This document shows, piece after piece, positions 43,584-52,445 of a DNA stretch of 64,000 nt. The DNA is from an uncultured Planctomycetota bacterium (GTDB lineage: Bacteria > Planctomycetota > Phycisphaerae > UBA1845 > UTPLA1): contig CAADGE010000029.1 of NCBI GenBank assembly GCA_900696465.1, positions 1-64,000 of the forward strand. Reading direction: 5' to 3'. Every line of letters begins with the position of its first letter. Position 1 is the first letter of the stretch. A program made the position numbers and the translations under genes. Under the pieces are notes generated by a model. It saw only the letters and a program-made list of their open reading frames with translations. It ran no database searches and was not told where the DNA came from.

Positions 43584-44366
43584 ATGGCACTTCCGTTCGT
43601 GATTGATCGGGCGATCCGCGGCCTCGCACGTGCCGGTCGATTGCTGGAGGATGCCATTCTCCCATGCGGCTGCCGCGCCTGCGACGCGGCGATCGATCCG
43701 GACGAACGCGATTTCTGCGAGACCTGCGCAACGCAACTGGCGAATTGCGTTGCGCGTGCATATTGCGGCCGATGCGGTGAAGAGCGACACGAGTATCTAC
43801 TGCATGATGCCGTGTGCACATCTTGCAAGCTGGGAAAGCGGCCCCTGGCCTGGCGATCGATCGTCCGTGTCGGACGCTACGAGGGACCGCTCAAGTCGAT
43901 GATTCTGAAATTCAAGCAGCAGTACAAGCTGGACCATGTGCTGGGGCGGATGCTGGCCGATGCAATCCTCGGACGACTGAATCCTTCCGAAATTGACGCC
44001 TGGACTCCGATCCCGATGCATTGGGGCCGACGTCTGGTGAAGCGCTTTCAACCCACGATGCTGCTGGCCCGGACAGCGGTGGCCCGGTGGGGCGGCAGCG
44101 TGGAGCCGTTGCTTCGCATGACGCGCTACGTGGAGCCCTTTCACGTTCGGCCGGGATTGACGGCGAAGGATCGTGCCAATGAAATCGCCGGAGCGATGGC
44201 GCCGAAGCGAGGTTTGGCCATCATGGGACGGCGCATCTGCCTGATTGACGACGTGACAACAACGGGAGCGACGCTCCGCGAGGCGTGTCGCGTGTTGAAG
44301 GACGCCGGTGCAAGGTCCGTGGACGTCGCGGTCGTGGCGCGTGCCGCTCGGGGTCTGCGGGATTGA
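43584..44366 (+). CDS. comF: ComF family phosphoribosyltransferase-like protein
   Basis: The 260-residue product has an N-terminal double-zinc region (CGCRACDAAIDPDERDFCETC and YCGRCGEE with CTSCK) and a C-terminal type I phosphoribosyltransferase fold with the PRPP motif ICLIDDVTTTGAT near residue 220. ComF proteins support DNA uptake or replication restart in several bacteria. I chose ATG 43584, which follows the gyrA stop by ten bases with GAGGCGGGG upstream, over frames that start inside gyrA. Confidence 0.85.
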   Translation: MALPFVIDRAIRGLARAGRLLEDAILPCGCRACDAAIDPDERDFCETCATQLANCVARAYCGRCGEERHEYLLHDAVCTSCKLGKRPLAWRSIVRVGRYEGPLKSMILKFKQQYKLDHVLGRMLADAILGRLNPSEIDAWTPIPMHWGRRLVKRFQPTMLLARTAVARWGGSVEPLLRMTRYVEPFHVRPGLTAKDRANEIAGAMAPKRGLAIMGRRICLIDDVTTTGATLREACRVLKDAGARSVDVAVVARAARGLRD

Positions 44367-44535
44367 CGGGGGTTGACCGCCGGGAATCGGGGTTATAGAC
44401 TGCGCCGAACCAGCGATCCATGGATTCTAACTACTTGATTGCTTTTGTGTTACACGGAATTGACCGCGGGATGGAGCCCTCGTAAAGCAGGGTGGCAGCG
44501 CGGCGGATGTATTCGCGCCGATGGAGTAAGGAATC

Positions 44536-44922
44536 ATGCGAATCACGGTGAGCGGGCGTCACATGGACGTTTCGGACTCGCTTCGTGCCTATGCCGAGGA
44601 GAAATCCGGTAAGCTCGAACGTTTTTATGATCGCGTTCACAGCGTCGAGGTGGTTTTCGACTTGGAGGCGGGCAAGCCCCGCTGCGAGGTCATTGCCCGA
44701 GCGGATCACCAGATGACCTTCGTTGCCCGGGAGTCGCACACGGAAATCTTTGCGGCGCTGGATGCGTCGGTCCGCGATCTCGAGCGGCAGCTCACGCGAC
44801 ACAAGGAGAAGCATCGCAATCGGAAGCACACAGCACCGGCGCGGGCCGAAACCGAGCCGTTATCTGGTCCGTCGCCATTCGGCGGCGCGACCGCAGGTCT
44901 CGAGGGGGAGCAGGAATCATGA
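44536..44922 (+). CDS. hpf: Ribosome hibernation promoting factor, short form
   Basis: The 128-residue protein has the HPF/YfiA fold in residues 1-95: MRITVSGRHMDVSDSLRAYA, KLERFYDRVHSVEVVFD and IFAALDASVRDLERQLTRHK. It binds the 30S decoding region and inactivates ribosomes in stationary phase. The last 30 residues are a disordered tail, not the dimerisation domain of long HPF. Its stop overlaps ptsN as ATGA. Placement before PTS genes is common in proteobacteria. Confidence 0.92.
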   Translation: MRITVSGRHMDVSDSLRAYAEEKSGKLERFYDRVHSVEVVFDLEAGKPRCEVIARADHQMTFVARESHTEIFAALDASVRDLERQLTRHKEKHRNRKHTAPARAETEPLSGPSPFGGATAGLEGEQES

Positions 44923-45392
44923 AACTGACGGACTTTGTCATTCGAGATGCGATCATTGCGAATCTCAGTTCGACGGATCGAAACGGCGTGATCCGTGATC
45001 TGGTAGGAGCGCTGGCCCAGGCGAAGGCGATTCCCGCGGAAGATGCAGAAGTGATCGCCAAGGCAGTGATCGCTCGTGAGAACCAGGGCAGCACGGGCTT
45101 CGGCAAAGGGGTAGCCGTACCTCACGTGAAACATCCGAAGGTGCCGCGGATCATGGCGGCGATCGGACGCAGCGCGGACGGAATCGATTTCGCGGCGCTG
45201 GACCGGGCGCCGGTCTATACGATCGTCGTCCTGCTGTCGCCGCCGGACAATCCGGACGGCCATCTTCAGGCAATGGAGAACATCTTTCGACAGTTGCAGC
45301 GAGATAATTTCCGGCGGTTCCTGCGGCAGTCCGAGACGAGTGACGCGATCTGGGATCTGATTCAGGAAGCGGACGAGATGCCTGCGGGCTGA
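44919..45392 (+). CDS. ptsN: PTS EIIA (PtsN-type) protein
   Basis: This 157-residue EIIA domain carries the phospho-acceptor His in GKGVAVPHVKHPKV near residue 69 and ends with RQLQRDNFRRFLRQ. Proteins of this class receive phosphate from HPr and regulate, rather than import sugars. The start overlaps hpf by four bases, and ptsH follows after 11 bases. No EIIB or EIIC gene is near, which favours a regulatory chain. Confidence 0.9.
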   Translation: MKLTDFVIRDAIIANLSSTDRNGVIRDLVGALAQAKAIPAEDAEVIAKAVIARENQGSTGFGKGVAVPHVKHPKVPRIMAAIGRSADGIDFAALDRAPVYTIVVLLSPPDNPDGHLQAMENIFRQLQRDNFRRFLRQSETSDAIWDLIQEADEMPAG

Positions 45393-45403
45393 GGGCGGAG
45401 CGG

Positions 45404-45790
45404 ATGCACTTGCGCCGAACGGCGGCGGAGACACGACCCTTGGACGCGACTGCCGCCATCGGCGGATCAGGCGGATGCGCTCCGGAGAATCCATGGACGG
45501 TCCAGATGGAAACAAGCGACGGAAAGATCGAAATCGAGGTGGTCATCTCGAACAAGCAGGGATTGCACGCCCGGCCGGTCATGCGCTTCGTCGATCTCGC
45601 CTCGCAATTCAGCAGCACGATCCAGGTCTGCAAGGCCGATCGGTGCGTCGACGGCAAGAGCCCGATGGAGATGATGCTGCTCGAAGCCACGCAAGGTACG
45701 ATTCTGAAACTGCAGGCCCGCGGCGAGGACAGCCGGCAGGCCGTCGAAGCCCTTGCGGAACTCGTTCGAAGCAAATTCGGCGAGGAGTAG
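45404..45790 (+). CDS. ptsH: HPr phosphocarrier
   Basis: The HPr domain covers the last 90 residues: NKQGLHARPVMRFVDLASQF with the phospho-acceptor His (residue 55 from this start) and DGKSPMEMMLLEA with the serine that HPr kinase modifies in other bacteria. ATG 45404 has a purine-rich site (GAGGGCGGAGCGG) in front but adds a 34-residue Ala/Gly/Pro-rich leader; ATG 45506 gives a normal-length HPr and is equally possible. It carries phosphate from enzyme I to the EIIA protein. Confidence 0.85.
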   Translation: MHLRRTAAETRPLDATAAIGGSGGCAPENPWTVQMETSDGKIEIEVVISNKQGLHARPVMRFVDLASQFSSTIQVCKADRCVDGKSPMEMMLLEATQGTILKLQARGEDSRQAVEALAELVRSKFGEE

Positions 45791-45851
45791 ACTTCTTCAG
45801 CCCTCTCCGACATTCCTTGGTTTCATCTTTGTCAAACATGGGGGCTTTGCC

Positions 45852-47591
45852 ATGCCCCTGAAGCGCGGGATCGGTGTTTCCGCTGGGGTGGTCATCGGCG
45901 ATGCGGTCGTCCTCGACACGGAGGAGGTGCGCATTCCGCGCCGCACCGTGAGCAAGAACGAAATTGCTCATGAGATGGAGCTGGTCAATAAGGCATTCGC
46001 AGCGGCCCAGGCGGAGGTTGTCCCCGAACGCGAGGCCCTGGCGGCCCGGGCAGGCAATGAACTCGCCGACATTTTCGGCTTTCACGAGCGCTGGCTCGCG
46101 GACCCTAAACCAAGAAAAGAAATCTGCGGGTTGATTGAAAGCCGGCTCTACAGCGCTGCCTATGCGATCAGTGTTTTCATGCGCAAGTACCGGCGTCGCT
46201 TTCAGGAGATGAACAGCCCGTATCTCCAAGAACGCGCGAAAGATGTTCTGGACATCGAGCGCCGCCTGCTGCACCACGTCGGCGGCGAGGTGCGCTCCGA
46301 ACTGGCGGAACTTGAAACGCCCGTAATCGTCGTCGCCCACGACCTGACGCCCACCCAACTGGTGATGCTGGAAAAGACCAAGCGCATCCTCGGTTTTGCC
46401 ACCGATGCCGGCGGTTCGACGTCGCACACGGCGATTCTCGCGGCCGGCCTGGGCATTCCCGCGGTCGTTGGTCTCGAAGACATCACCTCTCACGTATCGA
46501 GCGGCGACACGCTCGTGGTGGACGGCCTGCACGGCGTGGTGGTCATCAATCCGGACGCGGCCCAACGCGAGGATTACGACTCTCAGGCGGCGCACCTGCT
46601 CGAAGTGCGGGCCACGCTGGAGGAACTTCGAGACGTCGCCTCAGAGACGCGCGACGGCGAGCGCGTCGAACTACTTGGAAACATCGAGTTCCCTTCGGAG
46701 GTGCCCGGCTGCCTGGAGAAAGGTGCGACGGGCATCGGCCTGTTTCGCACGGAGTTTCTCTTTCTGCAGGACGGACCACATCCGGACGAGGAGGCACAGT
46801 ACGAAGTCTACCGTTCGGCGGTCGAGCAAGTGGGCGATCGACCTCTGGTGATCCGCACCATGGACCTCGGCGGCGACAAGATTCATCCCGGCGGCGGATG
46901 GGAGGCGGAGAAGAATCCTTTCCTCGGTCTGCGCTCAATCCGCTACAGTCTCCAGAACCTGACGATGTTCCGCGCTCAGTTGCGGGCGATCGTGCGGGCC
47001 AGCGCCAAGGGTGACGTGCGGGTGATGTTTCCGCTGATCTCGCGGATCATGGAATTGCGGCAAGCGAAGTTCGTACTCAACCTGGTCATGGAGGAGCTTG
47101 AGGAAGCGGGCTACGAATTTCGCAGCCCGATCCCGGTTGGTGTCATGGTGGAAACACCGGCGGCTGCGATTTGTGCACGAGAGCTGGCACAGGAGTGCGA
47201 CTTTCTCAGCATCGGCACGAACGATCTGATTCAGTACACCCTGGCGGTGGATCGCTCCAACGAGCGCGTGGCACAGCTCTATACGCCGGCCGATCCTTCG
47301 ATCATTCGCTTAATCCGCGGTGTTGTGCGGGATGCGGCGAGCGGTGATGCCAAAGTGAGTATCTGCGGGGAAATGGCCGGCGACCCGATCTTCACTATCT
47401 TGCTGGTAGGACTGGGGTTACGATCGCTTTCGATGGCGGCCAGCCACATCCCGCTGGTAAAGAAGATTATCCGGAGCATCACGCTGGCCGATGCAGAACG
47501 GGTCAAGCGCCGGGTTTTGTCCTTTGAAACGGAGCGGGAAGTGCTAAACTACCTCCGAGATGAGACCCGGAAGGTCTGGGGGGACATCTGA
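45852..47591 (+). CDS. ptsI: PTS enzyme I
   Basis: The 579-residue protein has the phospho-histidine domain with active His in GGSTSHTAILAAGLGIPAVV (about residue 191) and the PEP-binding barrel: GATGIGLFRTEFLF, RTMDLGGDKI, NPFLGLRSIR, MVETPAAAICA, SIGTNDLIQYTLAVDRSNE and the catalytic Cys region KVSICGEMAGD. It takes phosphate from PEP and passes it to HPr. ATG 45852 matches the family's start; an in-frame upstream start at 45753 would overlap ptsH. It ends the hpf-ptsN-ptsH-ptsI operon. Confidence 0.95.
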   Translation: MPLKRGIGVSAGVVIGDAVVLDTEEVRIPRRTVSKNEIAHEMELVNKAFAAAQAEVVPEREALAARAGNELADIFGFHERWLADPKPRKEICGLIESRLYSAAYAISVFMRKYRRRFQEMNSPYLQERAKDVLDIERRLLHHVGGEVRSELAELETPVIVVAHDLTPTQLVMLEKTKRILGFATDAGGSTSHTAILAAGLGIPAVVGLEDITSHVSSGDTLVVDGLHGVVVINPDAAQREDYDSQAAHLLEVRATLEELRDVASETRDGERVELLGNIEFPSEVPGCLEKGATGIGLFRTEFLFLQDGPHPDEEAQYEVYRSAVEQVGDRPLVIRTMDLGGDKIHPGGGWEAEKNPFLGLRSIRYSLQNLTMFRAQLRAIVRASAKGDVRVMFPLISRIMELRQAKFVLNLVMEELEEAGYEFRSPIPVGVMVETPAAAICARELAQECDFLSIGTNDLIQYTLAVDRSNERVAQLYTPADPSIIRLIRGVVRDAASGDAKVSICGEMAGDPIFTILLVGLGLRSLSMAASHIPLVKKIIRSITLADAERVKRRVLSFETEREVLNYLRDETRKVWGDI

Positions 47592-47759
47592 TCTGTTGGG
47601 GCGCGTCGCGCCAGTGCATCGTCCACGCTACGTCGTGCGACCGTGCACTCGCGCCACTTGCTCCCAGAGCGGGTGACCTGATGAACATCCCGGACCGGGC
47701 GCCGTGTTGGTGCCAACGGAATCGGGAAAACCGTATTTTAGTGAGGGATCGCTAACGGA

Positions 47760-48392
47760 TTGCGAAATCGTCTGGCGATTCGATTTGCTGTTGAGGCCGA
47801 CCTTCGGTTCATCTCCCATCACGATTCGTTGCGACTCTTCGAAAGGGCCTTGGCGCGAGCCGGCCTGCCGTTGCGTTACTCCGAGGGATTCAATCCGCGA
47901 CCGCGACTTAGTCTGTCGCTTCCGCGTCCCGTCGGGGTGGCATCATCCGATGAGTTGCTTGTCGTGGAGTTGACCGAACCGTTGCCCCCGTCGGTGGTGA
48001 TGGAGAGATTGTCACCTCAGATGCCGGCCGGGCTGAGTCTGCTCGGCGTGGAGCCCATCGCAGAATCGGATCGCCGCCTTCCCAGTGAAGCGAGTTATTC
48101 GCTGACGCTTGACGCGTCGCAGCGGGAAGGCCTTGACGGACGTGTAGCAGAACTCCTTGCGGCCGAGTGCGTGCCGGTGACCCGGATCATGCACCAGGAC
48201 TCGAAGCAGAAATCGATCGACCTTCGAGCGTACATCCTCTCCATCGAACTGACGGACGAGGGCGTGCGGTGGCGGCAGACGATCACGGGGACCGGGACGG
48301 TTCGCGTGAACGAAGTGCTGGAGGCGCTGGGGCTCTCAGCCCGTGCCCATCTACACCGTGTACGTCGCGAGCAAGTCTGCTATCAGGCCTGA
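47760..48392 (+). CDS. Radical SAM-linked protein (TIGR03936/DUF2344-like)
   Basis: The 210-residue product shows the family's opening, LAIRFAVEADLRFISHHDSLRLFERALARAGLPL, with RYSEGFNPRPRLSLSLPRPVG directly after. Members occur next to, or fused with, a B12-binding radical SAM protein and are often followed by RNase E/G, as here. The start is TTG; no ATG fits and GAGGG stands upstream. The radical SAM partner is not adjacent, so the usual pair is split. The biochemical role is unknown. Confidence 0.8.
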   Translation: MRNRLAIRFAVEADLRFISHHDSLRLFERALARAGLPLRYSEGFNPRPRLSLSLPRPVGVASSDELLVVELTEPLPPSVVMERLSPQMPAGLSLLGVEPIAESDRRLPSEASYSLTLDASQREGLDGRVAELLAAECVPVTRIMHQDSKQKSIDLRAYILSIELTDEGVRWRQTITGTGTVRVNEVLEALGLSARAHLHRVRREQVCYQA

Positions 48393-48449
48393 CGGCTCCG
48401 CGCATCGACCCTTTCGCTTCCATATCCGGCGATCCTCCGGAGAAAGCAA

Positions 48450-50957
48450 TTGAAGAACATCAAGAAACCAACGCGCCGCAAGAAGGCGGCAACCACCGAA
48501 GGCAAGAAGCCGCGCGCCAGCTCTCGTGCGAAATCCAAGTCGCAGGCGGCGGAGCTCTCAACCGAATCCGCTTCCACGGCAGTGGCAACCATGCCGGCGC
48601 CTCCACCCCTGCCCGTGCGTGAAGTCCAAACTGCAACGGCAAATGCAGTCACTGACGAATTCAGCGCCGGTATCTTTGACATCGAAGAGCGCATGTACGA
48701 GCCGTCCGCCGCGCCGGCGGTCACGATGATCGAGCCCTCGACCGTCGAACTTAAAGGCGAGATGATCGTCGTCGATGAAATCGCACGGGATGCCGAATCG
48801 CTTAAGGCGGATTTCGAGAAAGCGTCGGGCGCAACGATCGACGATCAACACCGTCGCGCATCCGAGTCGCGTTCCGCTTCCTCGGTCGCGTCAGGCGACG
48901 AGACGGCCGATGAGCGTACGGCAGCTGGGCGCTCATCGGCCGACGCTGATGCAACGGCTGGCCCATGTGCCGATGTGGTCGATGGCGGCACAGACTCAGA
49001 TGGCGAGAAGCGCGGTCGCGGCCGGAGACGCTCACGCGGCCGACGCCGTGGTCGACGCGGGGACGACGATCGTCAGGAGCGGGCCGAGGGCGAGGAATCT
49101 CGACCGGATCGAGCGGCCGCACCGGATCGCGGACCGCGCCCGCGACCCGATCGCGGCGATTCCGCACCGCCGATGGAGGTGGGCGAACTTACCGATGAGG
49201 TCTTCCCGGAGGATTCGACTGAGGACGACACGGATGAGTCAACCGTGCGAGGACGTACCGCGGCCCTGCCGGTGGATACATCGCGGCGCGAGATGCTAAT
49301 CAATGTATCCGATCCGGATGAGGTACGTATCGCACTACTTCGTGACGGCCGTCTCGATGAACTCTACATTGAGCGCGCTGCATCCGTCTCCAACGTGGGC
49401 AACATCTACAAGGGCCGCGTGACGAACGTTGAGCCGTCGATTCAGGCGGCCTTCATTGACTTCGGCCTGCCGATCCAGGGCTTTCTGCACATCTCCGACC
49501 TGCATCCGAACTACTTCCCCGAGAGCAAGGGAGAACCGGAACTGGTCGGTCGCAAGACGCCCCGCCGACAGCGACCGCCGATTCAGAACTGCCTCAAACG
49601 TGGGCAGGAAGTGATCGTTCAGGTCATCAAAGAAGGCGTCGGCACAAAGGGACCGACGCTCACGACATACGTTTCACTGCCCGGCCGCTTCCTGGTGATG
49701 ATGCCGGGGATGGAGCAGCTTGGTGTTTCCCGCAAGGTGGAAGATGAGGAAATCCGCCGCAAGGTGCGAGCCGTCCTCGGACAACTTTCGCTGCCTAAAG
49801 ACTACGGTTTCATCGTTCGGACCGCCGGCATCGATCGCAACAAGCGCGATCTGCAACGGGATCTGAATTACCTCACGCGACTGTGGGACAAGGTCCAGGC
49901 ACGGATCAAGAAGGAACCCGCGCCGGCGACGCTCTATAAGGAGTCCGACCTCGTCATTCGCACGATCCGCGATGTCTACGATTCCAATTTTGAGCGCATT
50001 CTGGTGGACAACGCCACCGTCGCCCAGCGCGTGCGGGAGTTTCTCGACATCGCCAGTCCGAAGACGCAGGACGTGGTCGAGTTGTATGAGCAGCCCGAAC
50101 CACTTTTTCACCGTTACGGCATCGAGAGCGAGATCGACAAGCTCTACTCAAAGACCGTGCCGCTGCCCTGCGGCGGTTCGCTGGTCATCGAGCCGACCGA
50201 GGCCCTCGTGGCGATCGACGTCAACAGCGGCCGCTTCCGCGTACATGATAATCCAGAGGAGACGGCCTACCGGGTGAATCTGGAGGCGGCGGACGAGATC
50301 GCACGGCAACTCCGGCTGCGCGATCTGGGCGGTCTGATCATCTGCGACCTGATCGACATGATGCAGGAGAAGCACAAGCGCGCTGTGGAGCGCCGCCTGA
50401 GCGACGCCCTGCGCAAGCACAAAGAGCGTGCGAAGCTGTTGCGAATCTCCCAGTTCGGCATTCTGGAAATGACGCGCCAGCGCCAGCGGCCTTCGTTTGC
50501 CAAGAGCATGTTCATTGAATGCCCGCGATGTGCCGGCAGCGGCCGTGTCACAGCGCCGGAGACGGCCTCACTAAACGTGATGCGCGATATCCGCATGGCC
50601 AGTCAGCGTGAAGGCGTCGTGAGCATTGACGTGACGGTTTCCTCCGCTGTGGGTCACGATTTGCTTAATCGCAAGCGCCACCAGCTTGCCGACCTGGAGC
50701 GTTCCCGCGGTCAGGTAATCCGCGTACATCCTGATCCGACCCTCGGAGTGGATGAAGTGCGAATTTCCTGTGTGGATCGTCGGGGACGCGAGGTTCCGAT
50801 CGGCGGAATTGCCGATACATCCGCTAGGAGTCCGCAGGCCCCGGCCGATTCACGTGGCTCGAACCGGCCTGCGACTGGAACCGGACCGGATGCGCGGGCG
50901 GCGCGGCCCGAGGCGAAGCGCGGCGGGCGTCGCCGTCGCGGGGGGCGCGGACGATAA
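48450..50957 (+). CDS. RNase E/G with long disordered N-terminal extension
   Basis: The catalytic domain starts at about residue 285 (REMLINVSDPDEVRIALLRD), with the S1 segment (NIYKGRVTNVEPSIQAAFID), the metal-binding aspartates in ALVAIDVNSGRF (about 590) and GLIICDLIDMM (about 632), and the zinc-link CPRCAGSG (about 690). The first 280 residues are low-complexity: Lys/Arg-, Ser/Ala- and Asp/Glu-rich blocks with RGRRRSRGRRRGRRG. The C-terminus ends in another Arg/Gly block. In E. coli RNase E the disordered scaffold is C-terminal, so the layout is reversed. Start is TTG with GGAG upstream. It processes rRNA and mRNA. Confidence 0.92.
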   Translation: MKNIKKPTRRKKAATTEGKKPRASSRAKSKSQAAELSTESASTAVATMPAPPPLPVREVQTATANAVTDEFSAGIFDIEERMYEPSAAPAVTMIEPSTVELKGEMIVVDEIARDAESLKADFEKASGATIDDQHRRASESRSASSVASGDETADERTAAGRSSADADATAGPCADVVDGGTDSDGEKRGRGRRRSRGRRRGRRGDDDRQERAEGEESRPDRAAAPDRGPRPRPDRGDSAPPMEVGELTDEVFPEDSTEDDTDESTVRGRTAALPVDTSRREMLINVSDPDEVRIALLRDGRLDELYIERAASVSNVGNIYKGRVTNVEPSIQAAFIDFGLPIQGFLHISDLHPNYFPESKGEPELVGRKTPRRQRPPIQNCLKRGQEVIVQVIKEGVGTKGPTLTTYVSLPGRFLVMMPGMEQLGVSRKVEDEEIRRKVRAVLGQLSLPKDYGFIVRTAGIDRNKRDLQRDLNYLTRLWDKVQARIKKEPAPATLYKESDLVIRTIRDVYDSNFERILVDNATVAQRVREFLDIASPKTQDVVELYEQPEPLFHRYGIESEIDKLYSKTVPLPCGGSLVIEPTEALVAIDVNSGRFRVHDNPEETAYRVNLEAADEIARQLRLRDLGGLIICDLIDMMQEKHKRAVERRLSDALRKHKERAKLLRISQFGILEMTRQRQRPSFAKSMFIECPRCAGSGRVTAPETASLNVMRDIRMASQREGVVSIDVTVSSAVGHDLLNRKRHQLADLERSRGQVIRVHPDPTLGVDEVRISCVDRRGREVPIGGIADTSARSPQAPADSRGSNRPATGTGPDARAARPEAKRGGRRRRGGRGR

Positions 50958-51016
50958 GGTCGCCACGGCAGCAGCACATGCGGCGGCCTGCTACCTTCAT
51001 CCACGAGATCGACCTG

Positions 51017-51502
51017 ATGACGATCGTGAACATTGCACGAAGCATCCGTTGTGTGCGGACGGTCCGCCGGATCGCGTGTCGCGGCATGTTGGTTGTCATC
51101 GGCGCGCTGGGCCTGTCGATCTTTGCCATGGGCTGCGGACCGGTCTGGTATCTGGACGGCGATCTGGGCGAGCGTATTGCCGCCGAGCAGAACAAGCCGA
51201 TGCTCGTCTATTTCAAGTCGTGGGATTCGTCGTTGCATCGCAACATGAAGCTGCAGGTCTTTGAGAATGCGGCGGTCAAGAGCGAGATGACGGACACCGT
51301 GAACGTCGAGCTGGAGTTCGCCTATTTTCCAGAACATCGCAAGCGATACGGCGTCCAGCGATCACAAGTTGCGGTGATGTGCGACCCGCAGGGTCGGCGC
51401 GTGGCCAGCCCGATCGATCTGAATCCCGTACCGACGCCGGAGGTCTTTCTCGAATGGCTTCGCAAGGCGAAGGCCGAGGCTCGGCCGCCGCCGAACAAGT
51501 AG
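51017..51502 (+). CDS. Thioredoxin-fold lipoprotein lacking the CxxC motif
   Basis: The 161-residue product has a signal peptide with lipobox FAMGC, then a thioredoxin-like core: AAEQNKPMLVYFKSWDSSLH, where the usual CxxC is replaced by SWDSSL, followed by VNVELEFAYFPEHRKRYGV, VAVMCDP and a final helix. Without active cysteines it cannot act as a dithiol reductase and may be a binding protein. ATG 51017 gives the best signal peptide. It follows the RNase gene by about 60 bases. Confidence 0.7.
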   Translation: MTIVNIARSIRCVRTVRRIACRGMLVVIGALGLSIFAMGCGPVWYLDGDLGERIAAEQNKPMLVYFKSWDSSLHRNMKLQVFENAAVKSEMTDTVNVELEFAYFPEHRKRYGVQRSQVAVMCDPQGRRVASPIDLNPVPTPEVFLEWLRKAKAEARPPPNK

Positions 51503-51815
51503 TCCTGTCACCATTGTACGCGTCCGGCTCAATGCCGAGCAGGACGTTCTATCGCCCTGTGTATCGTCGCTGAAGAATGGTACCTCGCGATTGCTGCGAA
51601 CTGTCGCTCGCGCTCCGTGCTCGAGTTGCGCCCCGCATCAAAGCTGCCGACGAGGCGCAATGTATCGGTTGTTTTCTTGTGTAACGGCGGGCCTTTTTTG
51701 GATTGCGGTCCGCTATTATCACTCATAAACTACCTTCCAGTCACAGGTTAAATCGCGACGGCGGCACGCCGGATTCGGCGGGGGCATTCGCGAGCTAACG
51801 ACGCAGGGGCTGGGG
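51503..51815. other. Intergenic region upstream of the sigma factor gene
   Basis: No gene or RNA was recognised. GCTATTATC near 51711 resembles a -10 element but has no good -35 partner. A self-controlled ECF promoter would be expected here, but its consensus is unknown. Confidence 0.4.
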
Positions 51816-52445
51816 TTGTCTAAACCGATGAAAAGGCCCGCCGCCCAGGATCGGATCGACGAGGACCCGTCGGGGGCGCAGGATGCGGACGCGGTGGCGC
51901 GGACCCTTGCGGGAGACGCTTCTGCGTATGACCTGCTCATCGGAAAGTACCAGCGCCGTGCCGTCTCGGTCGCCTATCGACTGCTGGGGAACCTCAACGA
52001 TGCCATGGACGTTTGCCAGGAGGCGTATCTTCGGGCGTATCGTTCGCTGGAGTCGCTGCAGGAGCCGCAGCGGTTCGGCGCCTGGCTTATGCGGATCGTC
52101 AGCAACCTGTCGCTCAACTACCGGCGCGGGCGACGTGTGCAGCTTTCGCTATCGACGCCCGACGAAGATGATGGCGCGGCCGGGTTGCAACTGGCCGATG
52201 AAGGTCGGCGCGAGCGTTCCGGTGACGACGCGATGGCATCGCGGGAGCTGGGTGATCAACTCGAGAAGGCGGTGGACTCGCTTCCGCCGCAGCAGCGTCT
52301 GGCGCTGATTCTGTTCGCCATCGAGCAGCGGCCGCAGAAGGAGGTGGCGGAGATCATGGAGTGCAGCGTGGAAATGGTGAAGTGGAACGTTTTTCAGGCC
52401 CGGAAGGCCCTGAAGGCCAAACTGGCCGATTATCTGGAAGAGTGA
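51816..52445 (+). CDS. ECF-type RNA polymerase sigma factor
   Basis: The 209-residue protein has sigma region 2 (YDLLIGKYQRRAVSVAYRLLGNLNDAMDVCQEAYLRAYRSL, about residues 38-80) and region 4 (VDSLPPQQRLALILFAIEQRPQKEVAEIMECSVEMVKWNVFQARKAL, about 150-200), with a variable acidic linker between. It should direct RNA polymerase to a small regulon. Start is TTG 51816 or ATG 51828. The next gene overlaps its stop by one base and probably encodes its anti-sigma factor. Confidence 0.92.
   Translation: MSKPMKRPAAQDRIDEDPSGAQDADAVARTLAGDASAYDLLIGKYQRRAVSVAYRLLGNLNDAMDVCQEAYLRAYRSLESLQEPQRFGAWLMRIVSNLSLNYRRGRRVQLSLSTPDEDDGAAGLQLADEGRRERSGDDAMASRELGDQLEKAVDSLPPQQRLALILFAIEQRPQKEVAEIMECSVEMVKWNVFQARKALKAKLADYLEE

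Noticed and set aside
44373-44399. Promoter for hpf (TTGACC and TATAGA)
   Set aside because: The spacer is only 15 bases and the leader would be over 130 bases; not strong enough to list.
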